From: Planctomycetaceae bacterium
Lineage (GTDB): Bacteria > Planctomycetota > Phycisphaerae > Sedimentisphaerales > UBA12454
Direction of reading: 5' to 3'
Length of the DNA stretch: 64,000 nucleotides
NCBI GenBank assembly: GCA_021371795.1
Contig: JAJFVK010000021.1
Span: 61,467-125,466 of the forward strand
Below are positions 41,990-50,419 of this stretch, in pieces (position 1 is the stretch's first letter; each line of letters starts with the position of its first letter). Made by a program: the position numbers and the translations under genes. The notes below the pieces were generated by a model. That model ran no database searches and had not been told where the DNA came from. It saw only the letters and a program-made list of their open reading frames with translations.

Positions 41990-42415
41990 TTATACATTAT
42001 TGACGGCTATGTATTTAACACCGTCAATTTCATAATCTTTTGAATCATCATCAGGTATCTCACAGATACCACTTAGTAAACAAACGGTTTTACGAAAATG
42101 GTCGTCGTCAATATTCTCCGGCAATACCGCTGTTACTCCGATGCTCCTTGCGGCAACTTCCTGCACATAATCGCCGGCGTTTATCATCGCGATAGTCGCA
42201 ATACCAGGCTTAGCTTCAATTACCGCCTTGAGAAATTCGCCATCCTTTATATCAATGAGCTGCCATTTGCTTATTACCGTATCTATCCTTCGCTTTTTGA
42301 GACATCGAATAGCTTCCCTGCCGGTTTCAGTCATATACAGCTGAACTGACAAACCCTGCAACGCATTCGCTTTCTCGCAAACTCCGGTTATCAAAATTTT
42401 AGGAATAAAAATCAT
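41990..42415 (-). CDS. Receiver-like protein lacking the phospho-acceptor Asp
   Basis: 141 residues. The predicted alternation of beta strands and helices fits a response-regulator receiver: ILITGVCEKANALQGLSVQL, GREAIRCLKKRRIDTVISKW, LIDIKDGEFLKAVIEAKPGI, ATIAMINAGDYVQEVAARSI, GVTAVLPENIDDD. At the acceptor site the usual D-x-x-L-P reads SKWQLID, so Lys stands where Asp is expected. There is no output domain. It lies downstream of the sigma-54 activator gene at 42825, which in turn lacks a receiver, and behind a sigma-54-like promoter. A non-phosphorylated partner of that activator is a reasonable guess. Confidence 0.6.
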   Translation of the reverse strand: MIFIPKILITGVCEKANALQGLSVQLYMTETGREAIRCLKKRRIDTVISKWQLIDIKDGEFLKAVIEAKPGIATIAMINAGDYVQEVAARSIGVTAVLPENIDDDHFRKTVCLLSGICEIPDDDSKDYEIDGVKYIAVNNV

Positions 42416-42758
42416 TTATTTTCCTTTATTCCATTGTTTCATTTTCAATTATTAATTCCGTTCATTACTACATATATAAACAAACACTGTGCCAGAAGCT
42501 GGAATTATTTAAAAATATTTACAACACAAGAAATGAAAACGAGTTACGCAAAAATAATTTTTAGAAACATAAAAAATTTAAAAATCGTGCAGTTGCCGTT
42601 ATGTAACAAACATTTTAAAAAAATTTTACTAACCATATGAAGTACAAAAATTTAGGTTCAAATTGCGTAAATGTAAATTAATTACAAAATGGTAACTAAG
42701 TTGATAGTTATTGGTTGATAGTAATTAGTGACGAATGGTTAGAACCCGGATTTGAAGA
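42416..42758. other. AT-rich regulatory spacer
   Basis: 343 bases between the pseudo-receiver gene and the activator terminator. It holds the sigma-54-like site at 42479-42494 and GATAGTTATTGG-type words near 42700. A plus-strand frame of 68 codons exists but has no ribosome site and a biased composition, so I do not call it. Confidence 0.4.
42479..42494 (-). promoter_or_regulatory. Sigma-54-type -24/-12 promoter candidate
   Basis: Minus strand TGGCACA-GTGT-TTGTT: the -24 part is consensus and the -12 part TTGTT differs from TTGCW by one base. The spacing between GG and the -12 position is right. A start near 42470 would give a leader of about 55 bases for the pseudo-receiver gene. Confidence 0.45.
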
Positions 42759-42798
42759 CAAAAAAAAATGGGCGGCTGTTTTTATTTAACAACTGCCC
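42759..42798 (-). terminator. Intrinsic terminator of the sigma-54 activator gene
   Basis: GGGCGGCTGTT (42770-42780) pairs with AACAACTGCCC (42788-42798) with one mismatch and one wobble. On the minus strand it is followed by ATTTTTTTTT. Confidence 0.75.
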
Positions 42799-42824
42799 AA
42801 AGGAAATTGGACTTAGTTACTTTA

Positions 42825-43832
42825 TTATTTCCACGTCGGCGTCAGGTCGAATTTTTCAACCAGCCGGGATAATTTTCTGTGGTCTATTTTCAGCAGCTTC
42901 GCAGCCGCCATTTTTTTGCCGTTTGTTTTTTGCAGTGCCTGTATCAACATTTTCTTCTTTAACTGCTCAAATGACATAAACATCTTATCCTGCTCGGCAA
43001 GTATCAGGTCGCCTGCTACAACATCCGTCGGAATAGCCGTAACATCGATTATATTCGATTTACTCGTGATATAGGCGTATTCCATCGCATTAGCTAATTG
43101 ACGCACATTGCCGGGCCAATCATAGTTTTCAAGCACTTCTATTGCGTTTCGAGACAGAGTCTTCTGCGCTTCTCTGTATAGTCGTGCCTGTTTTTCAAGA
43201 AAATACTCCGCCAGAATTGGTATATCCTCTTTTCGCTCTTTCAGTGAAGGAATCTCTATCTTTATTACGTTGAGTCTGAAATATAAATCGGCTCTGAAAG
43301 TACCTTCTCGCACCATTTGCTTTAAATCACGATTAGTAGCACAGAGTACACGAACATTAATGGGAAATGGCTTTGTTGAACCGACAGGAGTAACAGACGA
43401 TTCCTGCAAAACACGCAGCAGTTTAGCCTGGAGTTCTATTTCAATTTCGCCTATTTCATCAAGAAAAATCGTACCACCATTAGCTGCCCTGAAAAAACCA
43501 AGCGTATCATTGATTGCGCCAGTGAATGAACCTTTGGTATGACCGAACAACTGACTCTCAAAAATGTGACCGCTCAACGCTGTGCAATCGACAGGAACAA
43601 AAACTTTATCGGCACGAGGGCTTTTGGAATGAATTTGACGGGCAACCATTTCCTTGCCGGTTCCCGTTTCGCCTGTGATAATTATAGAGCTTTCACGACG
43701 CGCGACAATATCAATGGTCTCAAGAATAGATTGGAATGCATTTGAAGTGCCCACAAAACGGCGTACAGACACCCCACCGGTCTCTATATTTACACCACCA
43801 CCCAATTCAGCCGTTCTTCTCCAATCCTCCAT
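42825..43832 (-). CDS. Sigma-54-dependent transcriptional activator without receiver
   Basis: 335 residues from ATG 43832 (a TTG two codons upstream is possible). The AAA+ domain starts almost at once: RRFVGTSNAFQSILETIDIV, Walker A GETGTGKEMVARQI, the sigma-54 contact loop HTKGSFTGAIND (GSFTGA for GAFTGA), Walker B GTIFLDEIGEI, and NYDWPGNVRQLANAMEYAYI. The C-terminal Fis-type helix-turn-helix ends KMAAAKLLKIDHRKLSRLVE. The arrangement resembles PrsR, the activator of PEP-CTERM regulons, minus the N-terminal receiver. Its position inside the island suggests it controls these genes, but clear -24/-12 sites were found only before the pseudo-receiver gene. Confidence 0.85.
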   Translation of the reverse strand: MEDWRRTAELGGGVNIETGGVSVRRFVGTSNAFQSILETIDIVARRESSIIITGETGTGKEMVARQIHSKSPRADKVFVPVDCTALSGHIFESQLFGHTKGSFTGAINDTLGFFRAANGGTIFLDEIGEIEIELQAKLLRVLQESSVTPVGSTKPFPINVRVLCATNRDLKQMVREGTFRADLYFRLNVIKIEIPSLKERKEDIPILAEYFLEKQARLYREAQKTLSRNAIEVLENYDWPGNVRQLANAMEYAYITSKSNIIDVTAIPTDVVAGDLILAEQDKMFMSFEQLKKKMLIQALQKTNGKKMAAAKLLKIDHRKLSRLVEKFDLTPTWK

Positions 43833-43865
43833 ACACAATCTCTACTTACTTGATGCAATCCAAAT

Positions 43866-43896
43866 AAGAAAAAAGGGAAGCTATATAGGCTTCCCT
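43866..43896 (-). terminator. Intrinsic terminator of PEP-CTERM gene 8 region
   Basis: AGGGAAGCT (43874-43882) / GGCTTCCCT (43888-43896), followed on the minus strand by TTTTTTC. It lies between gene 8 (ends 43910) and the activator gene, so the activator is transcribed separately. Confidence 0.75.
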
Positions 43897-43909
43897 GTAC
43901 AATTTCATA

Positions 43910-44650
43910 TTATCTCTGTTTTCTCAAAAATGCCAAAGCCGCAATCCCCATCAGGCAGATTGTCGCCGGCTCTGGAACAACTACAAATGTGCTGGTACCA
44001 GATGCCGAATCTCTCGCTGAAAGCGTAAACCAGAATTCTGATTCAATGCTTGAAACCGTGCCCAGTATAGTCTCAGGGAAATCCCTCGTGCCTTTATTCT
44101 CTTCATTTGTCAGAGTACGTTCGGGAATCGAAAAACCACTGACCAGATTGGCAAATACTGATGTGCTGTTGTACCTTGCCTGATGCGTTTTTCCGCCATA
44201 AAATAGACCTGTGATTGCTGCCCCTGCAGCATCCGGTCGGTCTGTCAGCGTAACACCAGCCGACGCATAAGCTGTCGGATTTACAATCGGGTCAAACACT
44301 ACAACTTCCGAAAGGATGTTGTACGTTGTCGCCAATGAACCTGCACGCAAACCAAATTCGATACCTACTTCAGGGTCACTATTGATTGTTAATGCCAGTT
44401 TCTGAATCTTGGAGCTACCCCCATCAAGATCTACCCAATCATCAGGATTTGACAGATCGTCAAATCGCTGGACAAGATCAAACGTGTACTCAACACCGGC
44501 ATCTACCCGCTGTTCCCCCGTGCTGAACGTCGCATTCGTACCATCACTGCCGGTAATAGTAACAGAGTAATTTATAAGACATGCCTGAACCACGGCAGGC
44601 AGTAACAGAACCGCCAACCCAACGAACAACCCACATATCAATTTCTTCAT
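43910..44650 (-). CDS. PEP-CTERM secreted protein 8
   Basis: 246 residues. Signal peptide KKLICGLFVGLAVLLLPAVV-QA. The body is YSVTITGSDGTNATFSTGEQ ... RVDAGVEYTFDLVQRFDDLS ... SGFSIPERTLTNEENKGTRD, a beta-rich exoprotein without a recognised family. The tail VPEPATICLMGIAALAFLRK-QR is the most diverged PEP-CTERM signal of the island. It lies upstream of the activator gene, apart from the other seven, and is closed by a strong terminator. Confidence 0.83.
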   Translation of the reverse strand: MKKLICGLFVGLAVLLLPAVVQACLINYSVTITGSDGTNATFSTGEQRVDAGVEYTFDLVQRFDDLSNPDDWVDLDGGSSKIQKLALTINSDPEVGIEFGLRAGSLATTYNILSEVVVFDPIVNPTAYASAGVTLTDRPDAAGAAITGLFYGGKTHQARYNSTSVFANLVSGFSIPERTLTNEENKGTRDFPETILGTVSSIESEFWFTLSARDSASGTSTFVVVPEPATICLMGIAALAFLRKQR

Positions 44651-44794
44651 TTTCTCACTCCCATCTCAAAAAAGTTTTCCCAACTGTTTTCTCATCCAAA
44701 ATACGCTTACGCGTTTACGATACTAACGGTGATTATCCAACAATTACATAACCTTGCAAGTCGACAATCCTGATGTCATCAAAAACGATGAATA

Positions 44795-45064
44795 TTATTT
44801 ATTATTTGTAGTGCGGTGATACTTATAATGATAAAATACGGAAAGTATCAATTCGCTCCTATCCTGCACGTTAAACTTCTGAAAAAGGCGTCCGAAGTGG
44901 GTTCTTACTGTTGGTAAAGCAATTCCTGCCTCTTTTGAGATTTGCTTATCAGATTTGCCTGTCAGCAATAAATACATAACATCGCTCTGTCTTGGCGACA
45001 AGGCAAGTTCTTGGGCAAGCCGCTGCCATTCATCTCGCTCAAAAATTAATAATTCCGACTCCAT
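44795..45064 (-). CDS. Small LuxR-type DNA-binding regulator
   Basis: 89 residues, essentially only a GerE/LuxR helix-turn-helix: ALSPRQSDVMYLLLTGKSDK, QISKEAGIALPTVRTHFGRL, FQKFNVQDRSELIL. No receiver or ligand domain is attached. It may work with a separate receiver such as the pseudo-receiver at 41990; that is inference. It has a good promoter and a GAGAG ribosome site. Confidence 0.82.
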   Translation of the reverse strand: MESELLIFERDEWQRLAQELALSPRQSDVMYLLLTGKSDKQISKEAGIALPTVRTHFGRLFQKFNVQDRSELILSVFYHYKYHRTTNNK

Positions 45065-45092
45065 ACGCTCTCTTTCCCAACTGTACGGAGGT

Positions 45093-45121
45093 ATTATAAT
45101 GTAAGCGGCATTATATGTCTA
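45093..45121 (-). promoter_or_regulatory. Promoter of the LuxR-type regulator
   Basis: Minus strand TAGACA (45121-45116), 17-base spacer, TATAAT (45098-45093). The start site near 45086 gives a leader of about 22 bases. The -35 box abuts the lpd terminator. Confidence 0.65.
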
Positions 45122-45124
45122 TAA

Positions 45125-45173
45125 AAAAAACAGGTAAATGTAAATTGTTTATAATTACATTTAACCTGTTTTT
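45125..45173 (-). terminator. Intrinsic terminator after lpd
   Basis: AAACAGGTAAATGTAA pairs with TTACATTTAACCTGTTT (one bulge), a stem of about 16 bp. On the minus strand it runs into a T-tract of eight. Confidence 0.7.
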
Positions 45174-45190
45174 CTACATTTTTGTCTGTT

Positions 45191-46576
45191 TTACGAGGCT
45201 TTCGGCATTGAGTGAAGGCTTTGGCCGATAGCGTCTTCCCACGCCTCTTTAAGGACTTCCGACACTGTCGGGTGCGCAAATACAACTTCGCTGATTTTTT
45301 CACTGCTGCCGATAAGTCCTCTGGCAGTGGTAATCATTTCCGTAACCGAAGCGCCGACCATTGTTACGCCGAGAATTTTGCGAGTGTTTTTATCGCTCAA
45401 AACTCTAATTTCGCCTACAGTTTCGTTATGTGCAAGGCTTCTGCCGTTGGCTTTGAAAAATGCCCTGCCGGTGTCAAACTCAATGCCCTGCTTTTTGCAC
45501 TTAACCTCATTAAGGCCGACACTGGCAACTTCCGGGAAAGTATAGATTGCGCGTGGAACAAGTGAATAATCTTTGATACGGGTTTCATGTCCCATTGCGT
45601 TATCGGCAGCGACTTCGCCCTCGAAAAACGCACCGTGTGCAAGATATGTTGTGCCGACCGTGTCGCCGATTGCGTAAACGCCGGCTGCGCTGGTTTCCAT
45701 TTTATCGTTTACCTTTATCAGGTTTTTATTCATTTCCAAACCAAGACTGTCAATGGTTCGCTTATCGCACGATGCCCTTCTGCCGACGGAAACGAGAACT
45801 TTTTCAGTTTCAATAACTGTACCGTCTTCAAGAATAACTTTTGCTCCGGAATCTGTTTTTTCACAGCCGGTTACTTTTTTACCTGCCAGAGCATCGATTC
45901 CAAGCTTCTTGAATTCACGCGTCATAAGTTTCCCAACCCATTCATCCTCAAGCGGAAGGATACTTGCAAGCGCTTCAATAATAGTAACTTTGCAGCCAAG
46001 CGATGCGTAAACGCAGCCTAATTCACAACCGATAACGCCGCCGCCGATGACAACCATTGTTTTCGGTATTTCCGGCAGAGACAACGCTTCGGTGCTGCTG
46101 ATTATGGTTTTGCCGTCAAACGGAAGGAACGGAATTTCCACAGGAGTCGAACCGGAGGCAATTATGATTTTTGTCGCTTCGAGCTGTGCGGGAGTTTTGC
46201 CCTCTACGGAGATTTTGTTTGGAGCGGTAACAACGCCGCGGCCTTCGAATATTTTTATTTTGTTGCCCTGAATGAGACTTGTCAGTCCTTTTCGCAGGCC
46301 GGTAACAACATTATCTTTATGGCTCTGCATTTTCGGCCAGTTAATTTTTGGATTTTCAGTTTCGACGCCGAATGCCGAGGCGTGTTTGGCAAGATTGTAA
46401 ACATGCGCACAAGCCAGCAGCGACTTTGACGGTATGCAGCCGCAGTTAAGACAAACGCCGCCGATGTTTCCCTTTTCGATAATGGCGACTTTTGCGCCTT
46501 TTTGCGCACATCTTAAAGCCGCCGAGTATCCGCCCGGCCCTGAACCGATTACAACAACATCAAAATTTTCAGCCAT
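45191..46576 (-). CDS. lpdA: Dihydrolipoamide dehydrogenase
   Basis: 461 residues from ATG 46576; an in-frame TTG four codons earlier is possible. FAD motif VVVIGSGPGGYSAALRCAQK, redox pair GGVCLNCGCIPSKSLL, NAD motif MVVIGGGVIGCELGCVYASL, and C-terminal HAHPT-like FAHPTVSEVLKEAWEDA with the His-Glu pair. It reoxidises lipoyl groups of 2-oxoacid dehydrogenase or glycine cleavage complexes. None of those partner genes is in view. birA lies just upstream (23 bases). Confidence 0.93.
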   Translation of the reverse strand: MAENFDVVVIGSGPGGYSAALRCAQKGAKVAIIEKGNIGGVCLNCGCIPSKSLLACAHVYNLAKHASAFGVETENPKINWPKMQSHKDNVVTGLRKGLTSLIQGNKIKIFEGRGVVTAPNKISVEGKTPAQLEATKIIIASGSTPVEIPFLPFDGKTIISSTEALSLPEIPKTMVVIGGGVIGCELGCVYASLGCKVTIIEALASILPLEDEWVGKLMTREFKKLGIDALAGKKVTGCEKTDSGAKVILEDGTVIETEKVLVSVGRRASCDKRTIDSLGLEMNKNLIKVNDKMETSAAGVYAIGDTVGTTYLAHGAFFEGEVAADNAMGHETRIKDYSLVPRAIYTFPEVASVGLNEVKCKKQGIEFDTGRAFFKANGRSLAHNETVGEIRVLSDKNTRKILGVTMVGASVTEMITTARGLIGSSEKISEVVFAHPTVSEVLKEAWEDAIGQSLHSMPKAS

Positions 46577-46599
46577 AATAAAATCCAATCTCTAATAAA

Positions 46600-47376
46600 C
46601 TATTTAACTATCGTTGTTCCCGCCGCTTCGAACATTTTGACACCGCCGCGTTCAAGCTGCAGGATGAGCCCCTGCGCCGGCTCAACGCCAAGGCAAGCGC
46701 CTGTAAATTGTTTGCCGTTATGTTCGACGGTTATTCGCTTTCCTGTAAGCATACTCCGCTTATGCCATTTTTCAACTATTTCGTCCGGATTTTCTTGAGC
46801 AATTCGCAGAAAACGTTCAAAATTGAACATCAGCCTTTTGGCCAGCAGATTCCTGTCGCAGACCCTTCCGCACTCAATATCGACACTTGTCGCGATTTGT
46901 TCAAGTTCTTCCGGGAAATCGCTCGGCCGCTGATGGCAGTTGATGCCGATACCGATTATGTAATATTTCGCTTTTTTTTCGATAAGTATTCCGGCAAGTT
47001 TTTTGTCATTAACAAAAACATCGTTCGGCCATTTAATTTTTGCCTGATGTCTGCCGCATTTATCAATCGCCTTGGCACACGCCACAGCCGCGATAATTGC
47101 CATCATATCAGGCGTGATTTTATTTTCGAAAATCAGTATCGAGCAGAGAATGCTCTTGTGTTTGCCGTCAAACCATTTATTGCCGCGTCTGCCTTTGCCG
47201 GCGGTCTGATGTTCTGAAAGAACAATCAATCCGTCGTTTTTTTCGCCGCCGGAGGCGTACTCACGCGCAATGTCATTTGTGCTTGCGGTGCTTTTGTAAA
47301 TGAGTATCTTTTTACCGATTCGCTCGGTATCGAGTTTGGTCTTTATTACATCAACATCTAAGCTACTGAATTCCAT
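46600..47376 (-). CDS. birA: Biotin-protein ligase (monofunctional)
   Basis: 258 residues. Catalytic features: STASTNDIAREYA, the ATP/biotin loop QTAGKGRRGNKWFDGKHKSI, IKWPNDVFVNDKKLAGILIE and GIGINCHQRP, then a C-terminal SH3-like part (GKRITVEHNGKQFTGACLGV). The DNA-binding helix-turn-helix of E. coli BirA is missing, so it should be an enzyme only. It attaches biotin to carboxylase carrier proteins. Confidence 0.9.
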   Translation of the reverse strand: MEFSSLDVDVIKTKLDTERIGKKILIYKSTASTNDIAREYASGGEKNDGLIVLSEHQTAGKGRRGNKWFDGKHKSILCSILIFENKITPDMMAIIAAVACAKAIDKCGRHQAKIKWPNDVFVNDKKLAGILIEKKAKYYIIGIGINCHQRPSDFPEELEQIATSVDIECGRVCDRNLLAKRLMFNFERFLRIAQENPDEIVEKWHKRSMLTGKRITVEHNGKQFTGACLGVEPAQGLILQLERGGVKMFEAAGTTIVK

Positions 47377-47414
47377 TTCTCTTCTAATTCTATATTCTGT
47401 GTTCTATGTTCTGA

Positions 47415-48287
47415 TTAGAAATGTCTATCCAAACCGATATCAACAGAAATAGCGCTGTGCGTAATTGCGCCGATAGAAATTCTGTCAACACCGCAAAGTG
47501 CGATTGCGCGAACGTTATTGAGCGTAATTCCGCCGCTGGCCTCCAGCAGAGGTTTATCGCCGCACATTTTATTTCGCATCGAAACGGCGTGTTTATACTG
47601 CCACTGACCCATATTATCCAGCAGCACAACATCAACACCTGGCACATTCAAAACGTGATCGAGTTGGTCGTCAACATGGTCAACTTCAACACATATAAAT
47701 TTTACATCTTTGATTTTCTTCGCTTTGGCGACAAGTTCTTTGAGTTTGCCTTCGAAATCCTTACCGAGCTGGGCAATATGATTATCTTTGAACATTACCG
47801 CTTCCCGCAGGCTGAATCTGTGATTATGACCTTTGCCGCAACGAACGGCGTATTTCTCCAGTTCGCGCCAGCCGGGAATGGTTTTGCGAGTGTCATATAT
47901 TTTCGCTCCGGTTCCGCGAACAGCGTGGACATATTTAGCCGTCATTGTCGCGATGCCGCACAGCCTTTGCATGAAATTCAGCACGACCCTTTCAGCAGAC
48001 AGCATCGAACGAATCGGTCCTTCTATTACGCCCAGCGTATCGGCGACATTTGCCCGCTGGCCGTCGCGTTTATATACTTTCAGTTTGAGTTTTTTATTGT
48101 ATTTCTTGAGAACCTCTTTGGCGATATTCATTCCGCAAACAACGATTTCTTCCCTGCTTATAATATACGATTTGCCGGTAGCTCTTTCAGGAATCATCAA
48201 TTCGCTTGACGGATCCCTGCCGCCAAAATCTTCCTCAACAGCCATATCGATTAACTGCCGTACACGGTCCATATTCAAATGTTTCAT
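47415..48287 (-). CDS. nadC: Nicotinate-nucleotide pyrophosphorylase
   Basis: 290 residues from ATG 48287, preceded by AAGGAATAAG. The quinolinate phosphoribosyltransferase pattern is clear: NFMQRLCGIATMTAKYVHAV, IYDTRKTIPGWRELEKYAVR, CGKGHNHRFSLREAVMFKDN, CVEVDHVDDQLDHV, LLDNMGQW, LEASGGITLNNVRAIALCGV and DRISIGAITHSA. It makes nicotinate mononucleotide from quinolinate in de novo NAD synthesis. It follows uvrB on the same strand by 18 bases. nadA and nadB are not in view. Confidence 0.94.
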   Translation of the reverse strand: MKHLNMDRVRQLIDMAVEEDFGGRDPSSELMIPERATGKSYIISREEIVVCGMNIAKEVLKKYNKKLKLKVYKRDGQRANVADTLGVIEGPIRSMLSAERVVLNFMQRLCGIATMTAKYVHAVRGTGAKIYDTRKTIPGWRELEKYAVRCGKGHNHRFSLREAVMFKDNHIAQLGKDFEGKLKELVAKAKKIKDVKFICVEVDHVDDQLDHVLNVPGVDVVLLDNMGQWQYKHAVSMRNKMCGDKPLLEASGGITLNNVRAIALCGVDRISIGAITHSAISVDIGLDRHF

Positions 48288-48305
48288 CTTATTCCTTACC
48301 AAAAA

Positions 48306-50288
48306 TTATTTTCTGCCAAGCCGCGGCATTTCTTTTAATTCTTTCAACTGGTCGCGAAGGTACGCCGCCCGTTCGAAGTCCAGTTTTTCAGCGGCTTCGA
48401 GCATTTCCTTTTCTATTTGCGTCGTGATTTGTACAACATCGTATTCATCATCACTCAAACTTACCGCGTCTCTGGCGGCCTGTCTGGCTTTCAGTTTCTC
48501 CTGCAGACCTGTATAAATCTGCTTCCTGATAGTTTCGGGAGTGATATTATGGTCTTTGTTGTACTGCGCTTGTATTGTACGCCTTCTATTCGTTTCGTCA
48601 ATTGCTTTTTGCATAGCATCGGTAACCCTGTCAGCGTACAAAAACACCTTTGCATCGATATTTCGGGCAGTTCTGCCGATAGTCTGAATCAGCGAAGTCC
48701 GGCTGCGCAAAAAGCCTTCCTTGTCAGCGTCGAGAATCGCAACCAGCGTAACCTCCGGCAAATCCAATCCTTCACGCAAAAGATTAATGCCGACCAGTAC
48801 ATCGAACGTCCCCATCCGCAAATCCCGCAAAATAACGACACGTTCCAGCGTTTTGATTTCACTGTGAAGATACCTGCACTTGAAACCCTTTTTGGATATG
48901 TACGCAGTCAAATCCTCGGCAAGCCTTTTTGTCAAAGTCGTTACAAGCACACGCTGATTGAGTTTGACGTGCGTTTCAATCTGCTCCAGGAGATGCGGTA
49001 TCTGATTGGTTGCCGGATGAATAAAAATTTCAGGGTCGAGCAAACCGGTCGGACGAACAATCTGTTCAACGATAGCGTCTTTGCTCAAATCAAGCTCAAA
49101 CGGTGCAGGCGTTGCGGAAACAAAAATAACATTTCTCCAGTTTTCCTGAAATTCCTCGAACCGCAGCGGCCGGTTGTCAAGAGCACTCGGAAGCCTGAAT
49201 CCGTGTTCGACAAGAACTTGTTTTCTGTTCCTGTCGCCGATGTGCATCGCGCGAATCTGCGGAATCGTAACGTGCGATTCATCGATGAACAGCAGAAAAT
49301 CCTTCGGAAAATAATCGATAAGCGTATAAGGCCTTGCACCTGCCGGCAGCCCGCTCAAATGACGTGAGTAGTTTTCGATACCGCTGCAAAAACCGACTTC
49401 CTTAATCATCTCGATATCGTAAAGCGTGCGAGCCTGCAATCGCTGCGCTTCGAGCAATTTGCCTTCCTGCCGCAATTTCATAAGCTGCTGTTCGAGTTCT
49501 ATTTTAATATTGCTGATTGCAAATTCAATTCTGTCGGCAGGCATAACGTAATGTCCCGCCGGATAAACAAACAGTTGGCTTTCTTCGGCAAGTTTCTCTG
49601 CGCTGACAGGATTTATATAAGTTATTTTTTCAACCTCATCGCCGAAAAATTCAATCTTAACTGCAAACGATTCGTAACTCGGCCAAAGCTCAACGACATC
49701 GCCTCGCACCCGATACGTTCCGCGATGAAAATCGACGTCGTTTCTTTGATATTGCAAATCCGCCAGCCTGCCGAGCAGTTCATTTCGTTCGATAGCATCG
49801 CCGACTTTGATACCGATAACGCTCGACTTGTAATCCTCCGGCGAACCCAATCCGAAAATGCACGACACCGATGCGACAATAATCACATCCTGCCTGCCGG
49901 TCAAACTCATCGTTGTCGCAAGCCGCAGCCTTTCAAGCTCATCGTTTCGCGATGCGTCTTTTTCGATATAAATATCCCGCTGCGGAATGTACGCTTCCGG
50001 CTGGTAATAATCATAGTAGCTGACAAAATATTCGACCGCATTTTCGGGGAATAATTGCCGAAATTCCTCATAGAGCTGCGCGGCAAGCGTTTTATTATGA
50101 CTGATGATAAGCGCAGGCCGTTGATATTTTTCGATGACGTTGGCCATCGTAAAAGTTTTTCCGCTTCCGGTAACACCGTAGAGCGTCTGGTACTGTTTGC
50201 CGGCTTTTAAGCCATCGGCAAGCTGCTGAATCGCCTTGGGCTGGTCGCCCTGCGGTTTAAAGTCAGATTTTATCTTAAAGTTCGCCAT
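48306..50288 (-). CDS. uvrB: Excinuclease ABC subunit B
   Basis: 660 residues, standard length. Walker [21 protein letters not shown], the beta-hairpin [20 protein letters not shown], helicase motifs [17 protein letters not shown] and [29 protein letters not shown], and the C-terminal UVR motif [20 protein letters not shown]. It loads at damaged DNA with UvrA and recruits UvrC. It begins the uvrB-nadC stretch, possibly continuing to birA-lpdA. Confidence 0.97.
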   Translation of the reverse strand: MANFKIKSDFKPQGDQPKAIQQLADGLKAGKQYQTLYGVTGSGKTFTMANVIEKYQRPALIISHNKTLAAQLYEEFRQLFPENAVEYFVSYYDYYQPEAYIPQRDIYIEKDASRNDELERLRLATTMSLTGRQDVIIVASVSCIFGLGSPEDYKSSVIGIKVGDAIERNELLGRLADLQYQRNDVDFHRGTYRVRGDVVELWPSYESFAVKIEFFGDEVEKITYINPVSAEKLAEESQLFVYPAGHYVMPADRIEFAISNIKIELEQQLMKLRQEGKLLEAQRLQARTLYDIEMIKEVGFCSGIENYSRHLSGLPAGARPYTLIDYFPKDFLLFIDESHVTIPQIRAMHIGDRNRKQVLVEHGFRLPSALDNRPLRFEEFQENWRNVIFVSATPAPFELDLSKDAIVEQIVRPTGLLDPEIFIHPATNQIPHLLEQIETHVKLNQRVLVTTLTKRLAEDLTAYISKKGFKCRYLHSEIKTLERVVILRDLRMGTFDVLVGINLLREGLDLPEVTLVAILDADKEGFLRSRTSLIQTIGRTARNIDAKVFLYADRVTDAMQKAIDETNRRRTIQAQYNKDHNITPETIRKQIYTGLQEKLKARQAARDAVSLSDDEYDVVQITTQIEKEMLEAAEKLDFERAAYLRDQLKELKEMPRLGRK

Positions 50289-50344
50289 AAATTAGGAACT
50301 GCTAATGTTATATCAGAAGTGCCAAAAATACAATGCAAAATAAC

Positions 50345-50377
50345 ATCCCGCCTTGTACGTTTAGTACAAGACGGGAT
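50345..50377 (-). terminator. Hairpin between the persulfide dioxygenase gene and uvrB
   Basis: ATCCCGCCTTGTAC (50345-50358) / GTACAAGACGGGAT (50364-50377): 14 bp with one wobble and a GTTTA loop region. It follows the stop of the upstream minus-strand gene by about 43 bases. The T-run is weak. Confidence 0.55.
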
Positions 50378-50419
50378 TCCTCATTTTTGCATTTTAATTT
50401 TTGATATTTGATTTTTGTT

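Noticed and set aside
42434..42640. 68-codon plus-strand frame in the spacer beside the pseudo-receiver
   Set aside because: There is no ribosome site, the composition is AT-driven, and it overlaps the likely sigma-54 promoter of the opposite strand.
44700..44770. A -24/-12-like string upstream of PEP-CTERM gene 8 (GG ... CTTGC)
   Set aside because: The spacing is 11 bases instead of 10 and the -24 part is poor.
47421..48209. Long plus-strand open frame of 262 codons
   Set aside because: It is antisense to nadC, whose catalytic motifs are intact.
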